Below are positions 37,629-46,555 of a DNA stretch of 64,000 nucleotides, piece by piece. The translations under genes and the position numbers were made by a program. The notes beneath the pieces were generated by a model. It was given only the letters and a program-made list of their open reading frames with translations, did no database searches and was not told the DNA's origin. The DNA is from Pararhizobium polonicum (GTDB lineage Bacteria > Pseudomonadota > Alphaproteobacteria > Rhizobiales > Rhizobiaceae), in the NCBI RefSeq assembly GCF_001687365.1, contig NZ_LGLV01000004.1:620001-684000 (forward strand), in the 5' to 3' direction. How positions within the stretch are numbered: the first letter of the stretch is position 1; every line of letters begins with the position of its first letter.

Positions 37629-38044
37629 GCCCCGTTTTTGTCTTCCGGGCCGTCTTCATCCTTCAGGTCGCGCAGGACTTCCGGCGACCGCAGCAGCTGG
37701 TCGATCTTCTTGTAGTTGTCGAAGCTGGTATCGTCCTTGAAGCGGACTTCCGGCATGTATTTCAGCTGGCGCAGATGCGGCGTCAAGCGGCCGCGAATAT
37801 ATTTGGCATGGCGGTTCAGCGCCTCGATGATATTGGCGTGATCGGCAACGCCGAGCGGCGTCACGAAGGCCGTGGCGACGCGCAGGTCCGTCGACATGCG
37901 AACCTCGGAAATCGAGATCACCGTCGTCTCGATCAGAGGATCGCGCACTTCTCCGCGCTGCAGCACCTGTGTCAGGCCTGCACGAACCTGTTCGCCGACC
38001 CTCAGCATGCGCTGCGAGGGGGCAGAGGATGTCACTTTACTCAT
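37625..38044 (-). CDS. rbfA: 30S ribosome-binding factor A
   Basis: A 139-residue KH-fold assembly factor for the 30S subunit. The sequence [34 protein letters not shown] and [18 protein letters not shown] fits RbfA. The start at 38044 (MSKVTSS) is preferred over the ATG at 38083, which adds a foreign-looking 13 residues. In many bacteria infB lies directly upstream; here it does not. Confidence 0.94.
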   Translation of the reverse strand: MSKVTSSAPSQRMLRVGEQVRAGLTQVLQRGEVRDPLIETTVISISEVRMSTDLRVATAFVTPLGVADHANIIEALNRHAKYIRGRLTPHLRQLKYMPEVRFKDDTSFDNYKKIDQLLRSPEVLRDLKDEDGPEDKNGA

Positions 38045-38232
38045 GGCTTTTCCGCTGTCTGGCGTTTCAAGGAACGCGACCAAGGCGGTCCAATGCTACT
38101 TTCAGGCCCAAAGGTCAAGGCTTGTCGGCCATTCGGCCCGCCGGGCAAGCGGCCGAATCGGCACAAAACCCACTTGAAAGCATGCGTACGGCATGATCAA
38201 TCTGGGCAAAACGGTGAGCGAGCGGAGAGACG

Positions 38233-38985
38233 ATGCGGGTTCTGGTGGTGGAAAACATGGCCCAATCCGACCTTGGACAGGTGGGTGTGGCGCTACAGGA
38301 AGCGGGTGCGCAGATCGACCGGCGCCGGCCATTTGCCGGCGAGGCGCTGCCCGGCGACGTTCACGGGCATGATGCGCTGGTGGTGCTCGGCGGCGAGCAG
38401 AGCGCGATCGACGACGCGCTTCACCCGTACCTGCCGGAACTGGCCCGCCTGATGCGCGCATTCACAAACGCGGACAAGGCCGTGCTCGGCATCTGCCTTG
38501 GCAGCCAGCTTCTCGCCCGCGCCCATGGCGGCGACAATCTGCTCGGCAAGACCCGCGAATTCGGCTGGCACGGCGTTAAACTGACGGACGAAGGCGAGCG
38601 CGACCCGGTACTGAGCGCGGCCGGCAAGGCCTTTACCAGCTTCGAATGGCATTCCGACAGTTTTACCCTGCCCGAAGGCGCCGTTCATCTCGCCACCAAC
38701 CCGGCGGTTACCAACCAGGCCTTTCGCATCGGCCGCGCCGCCTATGGCATGCAGTTTCACTTCGAGGCCGGCACCCGCGTCGTCGAGGACTGGAACCGCA
38801 TTTTCGAGGGCCAGATCAGGGGCCTCGACCCGGACTGGCTGGCGCAGTATCCGCAGCATGCGGCATGCCATGCCGGACCGGCGGATGCGGCCGGCCTGGC
38901 GCTCGCCCGCGCCTGGGTCGGCACGATCCGGCCCCACGAAACCGGCGGCAACGGCATGCGGCAGATGGCGGATATCACCGCCTGA
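38233..38985 (+). CDS. Class I glutamine amidotransferase domain protein
   Basis: A 250-residue stand-alone GATase1 protein. The nucleophile Cys lies in GICLGSQLLA and the His of the triad in YGMQFHFEA; VVLGGEQSA marks the N-terminal part of the fold. Such proteins resemble GMP synthase glutaminase subunits or gamma-glutamyl hydrolases (PuuD-like), but no synthetase partner is adjacent. The ATG follows GGAGAGACG. It is divergent from rbfA. Confidence 0.85.
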   Translation: MRVLVVENMAQSDLGQVGVALQEAGAQIDRRRPFAGEALPGDVHGHDALVVLGGEQSAIDDALHPYLPELARLMRAFTNADKAVLGICLGSQLLARAHGGDNLLGKTREFGWHGVKLTDEGERDPVLSAAGKAFTSFEWHSDSFTLPEGAVHLATNPAVTNQAFRIGRAAYGMQFHFEAGTRVVEDWNRIFEGQIRGLDPDWLAQYPQHAACHAGPADAAGLALARAWVGTIRPHETGGNGMRQMADITA

Positions 38986-39117
38986 CAGAGAAAATATCAC
39001 CTTCTATTTGCGGCCCCGGCCAGCGATCCTATCTATTAAAACATCGGCGGCTATAACGAGCGCAACAGGAGCTTGCCCGGTCTTGGCGAGCTTGGAGCGG
39101 AAAAGCGGAGCAATCGG

Positions 39118-39879
39118 ATGACAATCCATTTCGACAAGCAAGCCGGCCATCCGGCACCGGAAGACGGGATGCGCGCGGCATCCCGGCCGTCTGCCCTCGG
39201 CCTGCTGTCGGCCGTTGCTCTCGCGATGTCTGTCGCAGCCGCCTCGCCGGCCGCTGCCGCCTATTGCAGCAGCGTCCCGGCGCCGGGGCTCGACTGGAGC
39301 CAATGCACCAAGAAAAACCTGATGCTCCCTTCCAGTTCGCTGGAAGGGGCGAACCTCTCCGGCACCGATTTTTCACTGACCGATCTCAGTGGATCCAACC
39401 TGGCTTCGGCGAACCTGGAAAAGGCCACCCTCGTGCGCGCCTGGCTGGCCGGCGCCAAGGCTGAAAAGGCGAATTTCGCCCGCATCGAAGCCTACCGGTC
39501 GAGCTTTGCCAATATTGCCGCCAACGGCGCCTCCTTTGCCGGCGCCGAACTCCAGCGCGCCGACTTCAGCGGCGCCGACCTGACGGGTGCCGATTTCGAG
39601 AAGGCCGAGGTGGGGCGCGTCATGTTCAAGGGCGCGATCCTGACCGGCACGCGCTTCTCGCTCGCCAATCTCTCGCGCGCCGATCTGAGCGGCGCCATCT
39701 TCGAAGGGCCGATCAATCTCGACCAGGCCTTCCTGTTCCTGACCCATATCGAGGGGCTGGACTTGTCGGCGGCAACGGGCCTTCAGCAGGCGCAGATCAA
39801 CCTTGCCTGCGGCGATGACAAGACGAAGCTACCGGCAGGACTGACCGCGCCTGCCGGATGGCCCTGCGGATCGGATTGA
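39118..39879 (+). CDS. Exported pentapeptide-repeat protein
   Basis: A 253-residue protein with a signal-like segment (LGLLSAVALAMSVAAASPAAAA) and then about 25 pentapeptide repeats of A(D/N)LSG type, for example ANLSGTDFSLTDLSGSNLASA. These fold as a right-handed square helix. Cys pairs near the start (YCSS, QCTK) and end (ACGDD, PCGSD) of the mature part may be disulfides. Residues 1-17 precede the signal; the ATG at 39169 would give a cleaner export signal. The function is unknown. Confidence 0.82.
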   Translation: MTIHFDKQAGHPAPEDGMRAASRPSALGLLSAVALAMSVAAASPAAAAYCSSVPAPGLDWSQCTKKNLMLPSSSLEGANLSGTDFSLTDLSGSNLASANLEKATLVRAWLAGAKAEKANFARIEAYRSSFANIAANGASFAGAELQRADFSGADLTGADFEKAEVGRVMFKGAILTGTRFSLANLSRADLSGAIFEGPINLDQAFLFLTHIEGLDLSAATGLQQAQINLACGDDKTKLPAGLTAPAGWPCGSD

Positions 39880-39996
39880 GCCGGCTAACGAAAATCCGTT
39901 CCGGCGGATCGATGCTCCCGTCTGCGGTCATGCGCCACATTGGACATTGGCCGCTCCTCCGCTAGATTTGATCCGAACGACGGGAGGGAGCAGATC

Positions 39997-40449
39997 ATGA
40001 GCAAACCGAATCTACCGCTGGAGGGCGGCTGCCGTTGCGGGCAGGTGCGGCTGAGGATCAGCGCACCGCCGCTCCTGACCATGGCCTGCCATTGCACCGG
40101 CTGCCAGAAAATGAGCGCCAGCGCCTATTCGCTGAGCGCCGCCATCCCCGCCGACGGATTTGCCGTCATCGACGGCGAACCGGTGATCGGCGGCCTGCAC
40201 GGCGCCTCGCGCCACTATTTCTGCCCGCATTGCAAAAGCTGGATGTTCACCCGCCCCGAAGGCGTGGACTGGTTCGTCAACCTGCGCCCGACCATGCTGG
40301 ACGACGCCAGCTGGTACTCGCCCTTCATCGAAACGTTCACCCGCGAAAAACTGCCCTGGGCAACGACTTCAGCCGTGCACTCCTACGAGACATTTCCACC
40401 GATGGAGGCCTATGAGGGGCTGCTGAAGGCATTTGCGGCGCAGGACTGA
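39997..40449 (+). CDS. GFA family protein (Gfa-like, zinc-binding)
   Basis: A 150-residue protein of the glutathione-dependent formaldehyde-activating (GFA) family. Zinc-binding cysteines are in GCRCGQVR, CHCTGC and FCPHC, the expected pattern. The family catalyses or assists the formation of S-hydroxymethylglutathione in some bacteria, but many members have unknown roles. Strong GGGAGGGAG lies before ATG 39997. Confidence 0.88.
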   Translation: MSKPNLPLEGGCRCGQVRLRISAPPLLTMACHCTGCQKMSASAYSLSAAIPADGFAVIDGEPVIGGLHGASRHYFCPHCKSWMFTRPEGVDWFVNLRPTMLDDASWYSPFIETFTREKLPWATTSAVHSYETFPPMEAYEGLLKAFAAQD

Positions 40450-40471
40450 TACGCGTGTAGCCAGGCCCCTC

Positions 40472-40771
40472 TCAAAACCCTTGAAAGAGGAAATCCGTCG
40501 CCGCCGTAATGACGTCCGCATGGCGGGTGACGTCGGCCACATGCTGCCCAAGCTCACTGACCGGGATAACGCCGATGAACTGCGTCGCCATGACATAGGG
40601 TTGCCCATCGATTTCAAATCTCGGATTGAGGCGGCCTATCAAACGAGGAATATCGACCGGTAAAAGAAGCGGTACGACAGTACGGGTTTGAAGATCAGAC
40701 AGAAGATCAGCCTGCAAATCGAGAGCCAGTGCGCCGCCGTGCTTCAAACGATAGACATGAAATCGCCCCAT
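40472..40771 (-). CDS. ccdB: CcdB family toxin
   Basis: A 99-residue CcdB-fold protein: RFHVYRL at the start, LDLQADLLSDLQTRTVVPLLLP in the middle and FIGVIPVSELG near the end. CcdB poisons DNA gyrase. The C-terminal residues that contact gyrase in F-plasmid CcdB (Trp-Gly-Ile) are here FQGF, as in many chromosomal copies. Its start overlaps the ccdA stop (ATGA), so it is translated together with its antitoxin. Whether it is an active poison is unknown. Confidence 0.88.
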   Translation of the reverse strand: MGRFHVYRLKHGGALALDLQADLLSDLQTRTVVPLLLPVDIPRLIGRLNPRFEIDGQPYVMATQFIGVIPVSELGQHVADVTRHADVITAATDFLFQGF

Positions 40772-41001
40772 CAGAATTGGCGATATTTCGCAAATGGCAG
40801 GCCGTGTTCCTCGACATATTTATTGGAAGCAGCAATCGCCTCGGCATTCTCGATCCGCCACAGGCGCTCCCGCTCGGCCTTGACGGCGCGCTCGATCCCG
40901 TCTTCGGCGGCCCGAGACAGATTGATCTTCAGATCACGCGCACGGGAAATCAGATCGCTATCCAGCGATAGATTGGCAGATTTGCGGGCAGGCTGGGACA
41001 T
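40771..41001 (-). CDS. ccdA: CcdA family antitoxin
   Basis: A 76-residue type II antitoxin. The N-terminus (ARKSANLSLDSDLISRARDLKINLSRAAEDG) is a ribbon-helix-helix DNA-binding domain. The C-terminal part with WRIENAEAIAASNKYVEEHGLPFAKYR is the CcdB-binding tail, about as long as in F-plasmid CcdA (72 residues). It lies 56 bases downstream of lepA on the same strand, with a long dyad between them. Confidence 0.9.
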   Translation of the reverse strand: MSQPARKSANLSLDSDLISRARDLKINLSRAAEDGIERAVKAERERLWRIENAEAIAASNKYVEEHGLPFAKYRQF

Positions 41002-41008
41002 TGCAATC

Positions 41009-41049
41009 TCCAGAGGTCATGCGCGGAGTATATGCGCATAACCTCTGGA
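41009..41049 (-). promoter_or_regulatory. Long dyad between lepA and ccdA
   Basis: Arms 41009-41024 and 41034-41049 pair at 15 of 16 positions (TCCAGAGGT-ATGCGC with GCGCAT-ACCTCTGGA, one C/A mismatch). The 9-base centre reads TATACTCC on the minus strand and could be the -10 of ccdAB. The arm nearest ccdA contains CTCTGGAG, the likely ribosome-binding site of ccdA. There is no T tract, so a lepA terminator is less likely than an operator or leader hairpin. Confidence 0.65.
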
Positions 41050-41057
41050 AGAAAAGA

Positions 41058-42884
41058 TTACTCGTCGCCCATCTTCAGCGCTGCGATGAACGCTTCCTGC
41101 GGGATTTCCACCTTACCGAACTGGCGCATGCGCTTCTTGCCGGCCTTCTGCTTGTCGAGCAGCTTGCGTTTACGCGTGGCGTCGCCGCCGTAGCACTTGG
41201 CGGTGACGTCCTTGCGCAGCGCCGAGATGGTTTCGCGGGCAATCACGTTGCCGCCGATGGCGGCCTGGATCGGGATCTTGAACATGTGCTTGGGAATCAG
41301 CTCTTTCAGCTTCTCGCACATGTCGCGGCCGCGCTTTTCGGCCGCCATCCGGTGCACCATCATCGACAGCGCATCGACCGGCTCGCCGTTGACGAGGATC
41401 GACATCTTGACCAGATGGCCTTCCTGATGCTGGGTGATCGCATAGTCGAACGAGGCATAGCCCTTGGAGATCGACTTCAGCCGGTCATAGAAATCGAACA
41501 CGACTTCGTTGAGCGGCAGGTCGTAGGTCAGCATGGCGCGGGTGCCGACATAGGTCAGTTCCACCTGGATGCCGCGGCGGTCCTGGCAGAGCTTCAGGAT
41601 ACCGCCGAGATAATCGTCGGGCGTCAGGATCGTGGCGCGGATCCACGGCTCGTGGATTTCGGCGATCTTGACGACATCCGGCATATCGGCCGGATTGTGC
41701 AGCTCGCGCTCGGTACCGTCGGTCATGAACAGCTTGTAGACGACAGACGGGGCGGTTGCGATCAGGTCGAGATCGAACTCGCGCTCAAGGCGCTCCTGAA
41801 CGATTTCGAGATGCAGCAGCCCCAAGAACCCACAGCGGAAACCGAAGCCGAGGGCGGCGGACGATTCCATTTCGAAGGAGAACGACGCATCGTTGAGGCG
41901 CAGCTTGCCCATGGCGGCACGCAGGTCCTCGAAATCGGCGGCATCGACCGGGAACAGGCCGCAGAACACCACCGGCTGGGCCGGCTTGAAGCCGGGCAGC
42001 ATGTTGGCGGTCGGGCGCTTGTCCTCGGTGATGGTATCGCCGACGCGGGTATCGGCCACTTCCTTGATGGAGGCGGTGATAAAGCCGATCTCGCCGGGGC
42101 CGAGCGCCTCGACGGTGACCATCTTCGGCGTGATGACGCCGACGCGCTCCACCTGATACTTGGCATCCGTGCCCATCATGCGCACGGTCTGGCCCTTCTT
42201 CAGGACGCCGTCGAGAATGCGCACGAGAACGATGACGCCGAGATAGGTGTCGTACCAGCTGTCGACCAGCAGCGCCTTCAGCGGCGCGTTTTCACCGCCC
42301 TCGCTCTTCGGCGCAGGCAGTTGATGGACGATGGCTTCGAGCACGTCGGGAATGCCCAGACCGGTCTTGGCCGAGATCAGCACGGCCTGGCTGGCATCGA
42401 TGCCGATGACTTCCTCGATCTGCTCGCGGATGCGGTCTGGTTCGGCGGCCGGCAGGTCGATCTTGTTGAGAACGGTGACGATCTCATGGTTGTTGTCGAT
42501 CGCCTGATAGACGTTGGCGAGCGTCTGGGCTTCGACACCCTGCGAGGCATCGACGACCAGCAGCGAGCCTTCGCAGGCCGACAGCGAGCGCGAGACTTCA
42601 TAGGCGAAGTCGACATGGCCGGGCGTGTCGATCAGGTTGAGGACATAGGTCTCGCCATTGTTGGCGACATAATGCAGGCGGACGGTCTGCGCCTTGATGG
42701 TAATGCCGCGCTCTTTCTCGATATCCATGTTGTCGAGAACCTGCTCCGACATCTCGCGCGCGGCAAGGCCGCCGGTCGACTGGATCAGCCGGTCAGCCAG
42801 CGTCGACTTGCCATGGTCGATATGGGCGACGATCGAGAAATTGCGGATATGCGACAGGGGCGTCTTTGAAGGTGTTGTGCTCAT
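41058..42884 (-). CDS. lepA: Elongation factor 4 (LepA)
   Basis: A 608-residue translational GTPase. G1 [11 protein letters not shown]2/G3 [10 protein letters not shown] and DTPGHVDF, and G4 NKID are all visible. The C-terminal LepA domain ([19 protein letters not shown]) is complete. LepA back-translocates or stabilises ribosomes under stress. The length matches the family. It stands upstream of ccdAB. Confidence 0.97.
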   Translation of the reverse strand: MSTTPSKTPLSHIRNFSIVAHIDHGKSTLADRLIQSTGGLAAREMSEQVLDNMDIEKERGITIKAQTVRLHYVANNGETYVLNLIDTPGHVDFAYEVSRSLSACEGSLLVVDASQGVEAQTLANVYQAIDNNHEIVTVLNKIDLPAAEPDRIREQIEEVIGIDASQAVLISAKTGLGIPDVLEAIVHQLPAPKSEGGENAPLKALLVDSWYDTYLGVIVLVRILDGVLKKGQTVRMMGTDAKYQVERVGVITPKMVTVEALGPGEIGFITASIKEVADTRVGDTITEDKRPTANMLPGFKPAQPVVFCGLFPVDAADFEDLRAAMGKLRLNDASFSFEMESSAALGFGFRCGFLGLLHLEIVQERLEREFDLDLIATAPSVVYKLFMTDGTERELHNPADMPDVVKIAEIHEPWIRATILTPDDYLGGILKLCQDRRGIQVELTYVGTRAMLTYDLPLNEVVFDFYDRLKSISKGYASFDYAITQHQEGHLVKMSILVNGEPVDALSMMVHRMAAEKRGRDMCEKLKELIPKHMFKIPIQAAIGGNVIARETISALRKDVTAKCYGGDATRKRKLLDKQKAGKKRMRQFGKVEIPQEAFIAALKMGDE

Positions 42885-43020
42885 GCGCCCGCATACAATG
42901 GAACCTTAAAAACTGCAAAGAATTTTACCGATCGCGGCCGACGAAATGCGGAGAATGCCGGCTATCCGCCGTAAGGCGGCTGCAAAAACATCAAGCACGC
43001 GATCAACCGGATGCGTCTTC

Positions 43021-44535
43021 TCAGACGATCAGGAAATCATCGGCCGTGAGTTTGAGGTGGCTGTCGAGCTGTGCGATCTGGATCGCAGCCGCCTTGCCCG
43101 TCCCATCGGCGTCGTAAAAAAGCGTGCCGGTCCGGCTGTCATAGACGATCCGGTCGCCGGCATCCGCCGCCTTCGCGCCAATGACGAAGGCCGAGGCTTT
43201 CAGCGCGCCGGCCGGCAGTTTGGTAAAAATGTCGTGGTCCAGCACAAGCCGGTCATCGACAACGCTGAAATCCGTGATCCTGTCGATATTGCCGGCCGCG
43301 GGCTTGGTGTCGAAGATAAACTGATCCTTGCCGCTGCCGCCGGTGAGGGTATCCTTTCCGGCTCCGCCATAAAGCTTGTCATTCCCGGCCCCACCGGAGA
43401 TCCTGTCATTGCCGGCACCGCCCCAAAGCCTGTCGTTTCCGGCGCCACCCGACAGCGTATCATTGCCGTCGCGCCCGCTGATCTTGTCGTCGCCGCCCAG
43501 ACCGTCGATCGTGTCGGCAAGCTTCGAGCCGCGCAGCGTATCCGCCTGCGCAGTGGGTTGGATATAGGCGGGGTCGCCGTCATAGGTGCCGATCAGCCTG
43601 TCGAGATCGCGCTCAGGTGCTGCGAACGGAATGAAACCGTCCGCCAGGACCATCTTGTTGAAGGCGGCGACGCGCGCGCTGCCGCTGATGTAATCGACCA
43701 CGAAGACCGGGATGCCCTTGTCGACGAAATCGCGTTTCAGGATGGCGATCGTCTCTTCGTCCGGCTTCAGCACATTGTTCTCGTCCTTGTCGCCGCGATA
43801 ATAGAGATCTTCGACCGCGATGCCGCCGATGGCATCGAGATAGGCCTGCTTTCGCACGCTGTCGCTGCCGAGATCGTTGAGAATCCAGGCGCCGTTCTGG
43901 GGGATGACGAAAAAGTCTGGATTGGTTTGACGGGCATGGTCCGTCAGGGCGACGACAAAATCGACCATGCGCTGCGCGGCCTGTTTCTGATTGACGGGAT
44001 CGCCGGCCTGGCGGTCGGCCTTGGCAACTTCGGCGCCCCAGAAATAATAGGCGTCGATGATGTCGAGATAGGCCGCATCGAACCCGGCCTTGACGATGGC
44101 GTCGAGATCGCCGGTCTTCCTGTCGTTGAACATGGTGTTCTGCCAGTCCGGATCCCAGTAACGCACCTTGCGGCCTTCGGGCCAGTCGGGATTGACAGGC
44201 CCGAGCCAGTCCGGCGCCACGTCGGTCAGTTTGCCGGTGGCCTTGCCCGTGGTGGTCCAGTCCTTGTCCCAGTAGTCGCGAAAATCGGACGCCTCGCCGA
44301 TGGAGATATAGGAGACAACCACGGACCACCCGCCCATGCCGTCTTTCATGCGGGTCACTTCATCAGCGGTGAACCGCCCGCTGTTTGTGCCGTCGCGCGA
44401 GGAATCGATGACGAGCAGATCATGGGTGGCCGAGACCAGCAGGTTCACATTTTGCGGATCGCCGTTCAGCCCCTGTAGCTGATAGCCCCAGTTGTCGACG
44501 GCAACGGTGCCGGTCGATGTCTTGAACTTGAGCAT
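43021..44535 (-). CDS. RTX-repeat protein with TM1410/GH114-like glycosidase domain
   Basis: A 504-residue protein with two parts. Residues 1-300 form a TIM-barrel of the MJ1477/TM1410 (GH114-like) superfamily: YISIGEASDFRDYW, GFDAAYLDIIDAY, FFVIPQNGAW and GIAVEDLYY, and then a VDYI strand. Residues 345-405 hold five calcium-binding nonapeptide motifs such as GGAGNDRLW. The last 90 residues are a C-terminal secretion region ending in DDFLIV. There is no N-terminal signal, so type I export is likely. GH114 enzymes cleave galactosamine-containing polymers; the real substrate may be a surface polysaccharide. No ABC exporter is adjacent. Confidence 0.84.
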   Translation of the reverse strand: MLKFKTSTGTVAVDNWGYQLQGLNGDPQNVNLLVSATHDLLVIDSSRDGTNSGRFTADEVTRMKDGMGGWSVVVSYISIGEASDFRDYWDKDWTTTGKATGKLTDVAPDWLGPVNPDWPEGRKVRYWDPDWQNTMFNDRKTGDLDAIVKAGFDAAYLDIIDAYYFWGAEVAKADRQAGDPVNQKQAAQRMVDFVVALTDHARQTNPDFFVIPQNGAWILNDLGSDSVRKQAYLDAIGGIAVEDLYYRGDKDENNVLKPDEETIAILKRDFVDKGIPVFVVDYISGSARVAAFNKMVLADGFIPFAAPERDLDRLIGTYDGDPAYIQPTAQADTLRGSKLADTIDGLGGDDKISGRDGNDTLSGGAGNDRLWGGAGNDRISGGAGNDKLYGGAGKDTLTGGSGKDQFIFDTKPAAGNIDRITDFSVVDDRLVLDHDIFTKLPAGALKASAFVIGAKAADAGDRIVYDSRTGTLFYDADGTGKAAAIQIAQLDSHLKLTADDFLIV

Positions 44536-44738
44536 GCGCGGCTCCGTTTTGCTGTTTCCAGTGAAATGAATAGGTGATTTCCGGCCGGCAGGGATAGCCG
44601 GAATATGGAGATAACCTCAACGAAGTCTTCACATCCCGCATTCGGTGCGCGGCGCCGTTTCGTGGAATTTCAGCCGCGCGGCAAGAAAACAGCGGCTCCC
44701 GCGTTGACTCCACTATAGGATCATATAATTCTCTTATA

Positions 44739-45314
44739 ATGGAAAATTCGAATGACTTCGAAACCGATATTGCCGAACGGATGAAATCGCTGCGGCTGGC
44801 ACAGGCGATGACGCTTGACGATCTGGCGACCCGTGCCGGCGTCAGCCGGGCAATGATTTCGCGCATCGAGCGCGGCGAGGCAAGCCCGACGGCGCAGCTG
44901 CTGTCGCGGCTCTGCAGCGCGCTGGGCACCACGCTGTCGCGCTTCTTTGCGAGCGCTGAGCAGACCGCAAGCCCGCTGTCGCGCCGCGACGGGCAGCGGG
45001 TCTGGCGCGATCCGGACACCGGCTATCTGCGCCGTTCGGTCTCGCCCGACGGCACTGGGTCGCCGGTCGATATCGTCGAGGTCGAGTTTCCGCCGGGCGC
45101 CCGCGTCGTGTTCGAACGACAGCAATTCGACGCCGGCCTTACCCAGCATCTCTGGCTGTTCGAGGGAAAGCTCACCATGACCGCCGGCGATGAAACCCAT
45201 GTGCTGGAAGTGGGCGACTGCCTGTTCATGCGGCTCAACGACGCCCATGCCTTTCACAATCCGCATGGCAAGCCGGCCCGCTACGCCATCATTCTCAACC
45301 GCAGCAAAGTATAG
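44739..45314 (+). CDS. XRE-family regulator with cupin domain
   Basis: A 191-residue regulator. The N-terminal helix-turn-helix (LRLAQAMTLDDLATRAGVSRAMISRIERGEASPTAQLL) is followed by a cupin_2 domain (VEFPPGARVVFE...LWLFEGKLTMTAG...LEVGDCLFMRLNDAHAFHNP, in pieces) that would sense a small ligand. The ATG at 44739 sits 10 bases after a TATAAT (44724-44729) and no ribosome-binding site is present, so the message could be leaderless. An internal ATG at 44781 is the alternative. It forms an operon with the GNAT gene 5 bases downstream. Confidence 0.88.
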   Translation: MENSNDFETDIAERMKSLRLAQAMTLDDLATRAGVSRAMISRIERGEASPTAQLLSRLCSALGTTLSRFFASAEQTASPLSRRDGQRVWRDPDTGYLRRSVSPDGTGSPVDIVEVEFPPGARVVFERQQFDAGLTQHLWLFEGKLTMTAGDETHVLEVGDCLFMRLNDAHAFHNPHGKPARYAIILNRSKV

Positions 45315-45319
45315 TCCCG

Positions 45320-45850
45320 ATGCCCCAGATCACCACCCGCACGCTCACCCCGTCCGAAACCACGGCGGCCCTTGCCGCGCTGGCCGACATCCTGTCCGAC
45401 TGCGTCGAAGGCGGTGCGTCCGTCGGCTTCCTGTCGCCGTACACGCCGGAAGATGCACTGCCCTACTGGCACGGTGTTGCCCGCGCGGTGACCGAGGGGG
45501 ACACGGTCCTGATCGTGGCGGAGAAAGACGGCGACATCCTCGGCACGGTTCAGCTCGGGATCGGCACAATGCCCAACCAGCCGCACCGCGCCGACCTGAA
45601 GAAGCTGCTCGTTCACCGCAAGGCGCGCGGGCTTGGGCTTTCGCGGCTTTTGATGGACGCCGCCGAACGCGCGGCTGCCGATCACGGCCGGCATGTGCTC
45701 GTTCTCGACACCGCAACCGGCAGCCCGGCGGAATCCATCTATGAGAAATTCGGCTGGCAGCGCGTCGGCGTCATTCCGCAATATGCCCTGATGCCGGACG
45801 GCAGCTATTGCGGCTCGACCTTCTTCTACAAGTCTCTTTCCGGCGCCTGA
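45320..45850 (+). CDS. GNAT family N-acetyltransferase
   Basis: A 176-residue acetyltransferase. The acetyl-CoA loop is recognisable as LLVHRKARGLGLSRLLMDAAE, preceded by a beta strand ending GTVQLGI and followed by LVLDTATGSPAESIYEKFGWQRVG. It transfers an acetyl group from acetyl-CoA to an amine; the acceptor is unknown. It begins 5 bases after the XRE-cupin regulator, which likely controls it. Confidence 0.88.
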   Translation: MPQITTRTLTPSETTAALAALADILSDCVEGGASVGFLSPYTPEDALPYWHGVARAVTEGDTVLIVAEKDGDILGTVQLGIGTMPNQPHRADLKKLLVHRKARGLGLSRLLMDAAERAAADHGRHVLVLDTATGSPAESIYEKFGWQRVGVIPQYALMPDGSYCGSTFFYKSLSGA

Positions 45851-46011
45851 TACACATCGGCATACATATCGGCGACAGCCACACGCCCCTGCGATTACCA
45901 CCAAAAATGGCCATATCCTGCGGAAAAAACAGCGAATTTCGCCATTCCGCATCCCTGATCCTCGTGCTAGCTGAATTTCAGCCGCAAGGCCGATATTCTT
46001 AAGGGGAACCC

Positions 46012-46389
46012 ATGAAAACCATTCGTCAACGCGCGAGCCTGGCCGTGCTGTCCATCCTTCTGGCCCTCGGCAGCGTATCCGCCGCCACGGCCGCCGATGT
46101 GACCTTCCAGATGAAGAACAGCCATCCGAACGCCGTCGAAGTCGAGCTTTACAGCCAGGACCGCGACCATGTCTGGCCGGGCAATAACCAGGTTTACCTG
46201 CTGGACGACGGCGAAACCAAGGAAATCCCGCTGTCCTGCGACCAGGGCGAAAAGATCTGCTACGGCGCCTGGATTTCCGGCGACAAGGAAACCTATTGGG
46301 GCACAGGCCCGGACAACGCCGAAACCTGCACCGATTGCTGCTACACCTGCCAGGGCGGCAGCACGGAAGAGATCGACCTGACCGAATAG
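46012..46389 (+). CDS. Small exported cysteine-rich protein, unknown
   Basis: A 125-residue secreted protein. Signal peptide MKTIRQRASLAVLSILLALG is cleaved near SAATAA. The mature part has six cysteines in the spacing C-C ... C-x2-CC-x2-C (LSCDQGEKIC and CTDCCYTC), suggesting disulfides in the periplasm or outside. I recall similar small proteins with GEKICYGAW and YWGxG in other rhizobia, without known function. AAGGGG lies 6 bases before the ATG. Confidence 0.78.
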   Translation: MKTIRQRASLAVLSILLALGSVSAATAADVTFQMKNSHPNAVEVELYSQDRDHVWPGNNQVYLLDDGETKEIPLSCDQGEKICYGAWISGDKETYWGTGPDNAETCTDCCYTCQGGSTEEIDLTE

Positions 46390-46555
46390 AAAACGCAAGA
46401 GCGGGAACGGTGCCTTGCGCCCGTTCCCGCGTCAATCGTGACCGGTATCGGCACTGTTTGAGCCTTCTATCCTTTTAATGTGCCTGTCCTCTTCATCTTC
46501 CTGCCGCAATCGGTAGTATGAAGCAGAGTGAGCACCATTGAGGACCTTTGATTCC

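Noticed and set aside
45970..45982. Small palindrome GCTGAATTTCAGC before the cysteine-rich protein gene
   Set aside because: The arms are only 6 bp and no promoter could be placed relative to it; too short to claim as an operator.
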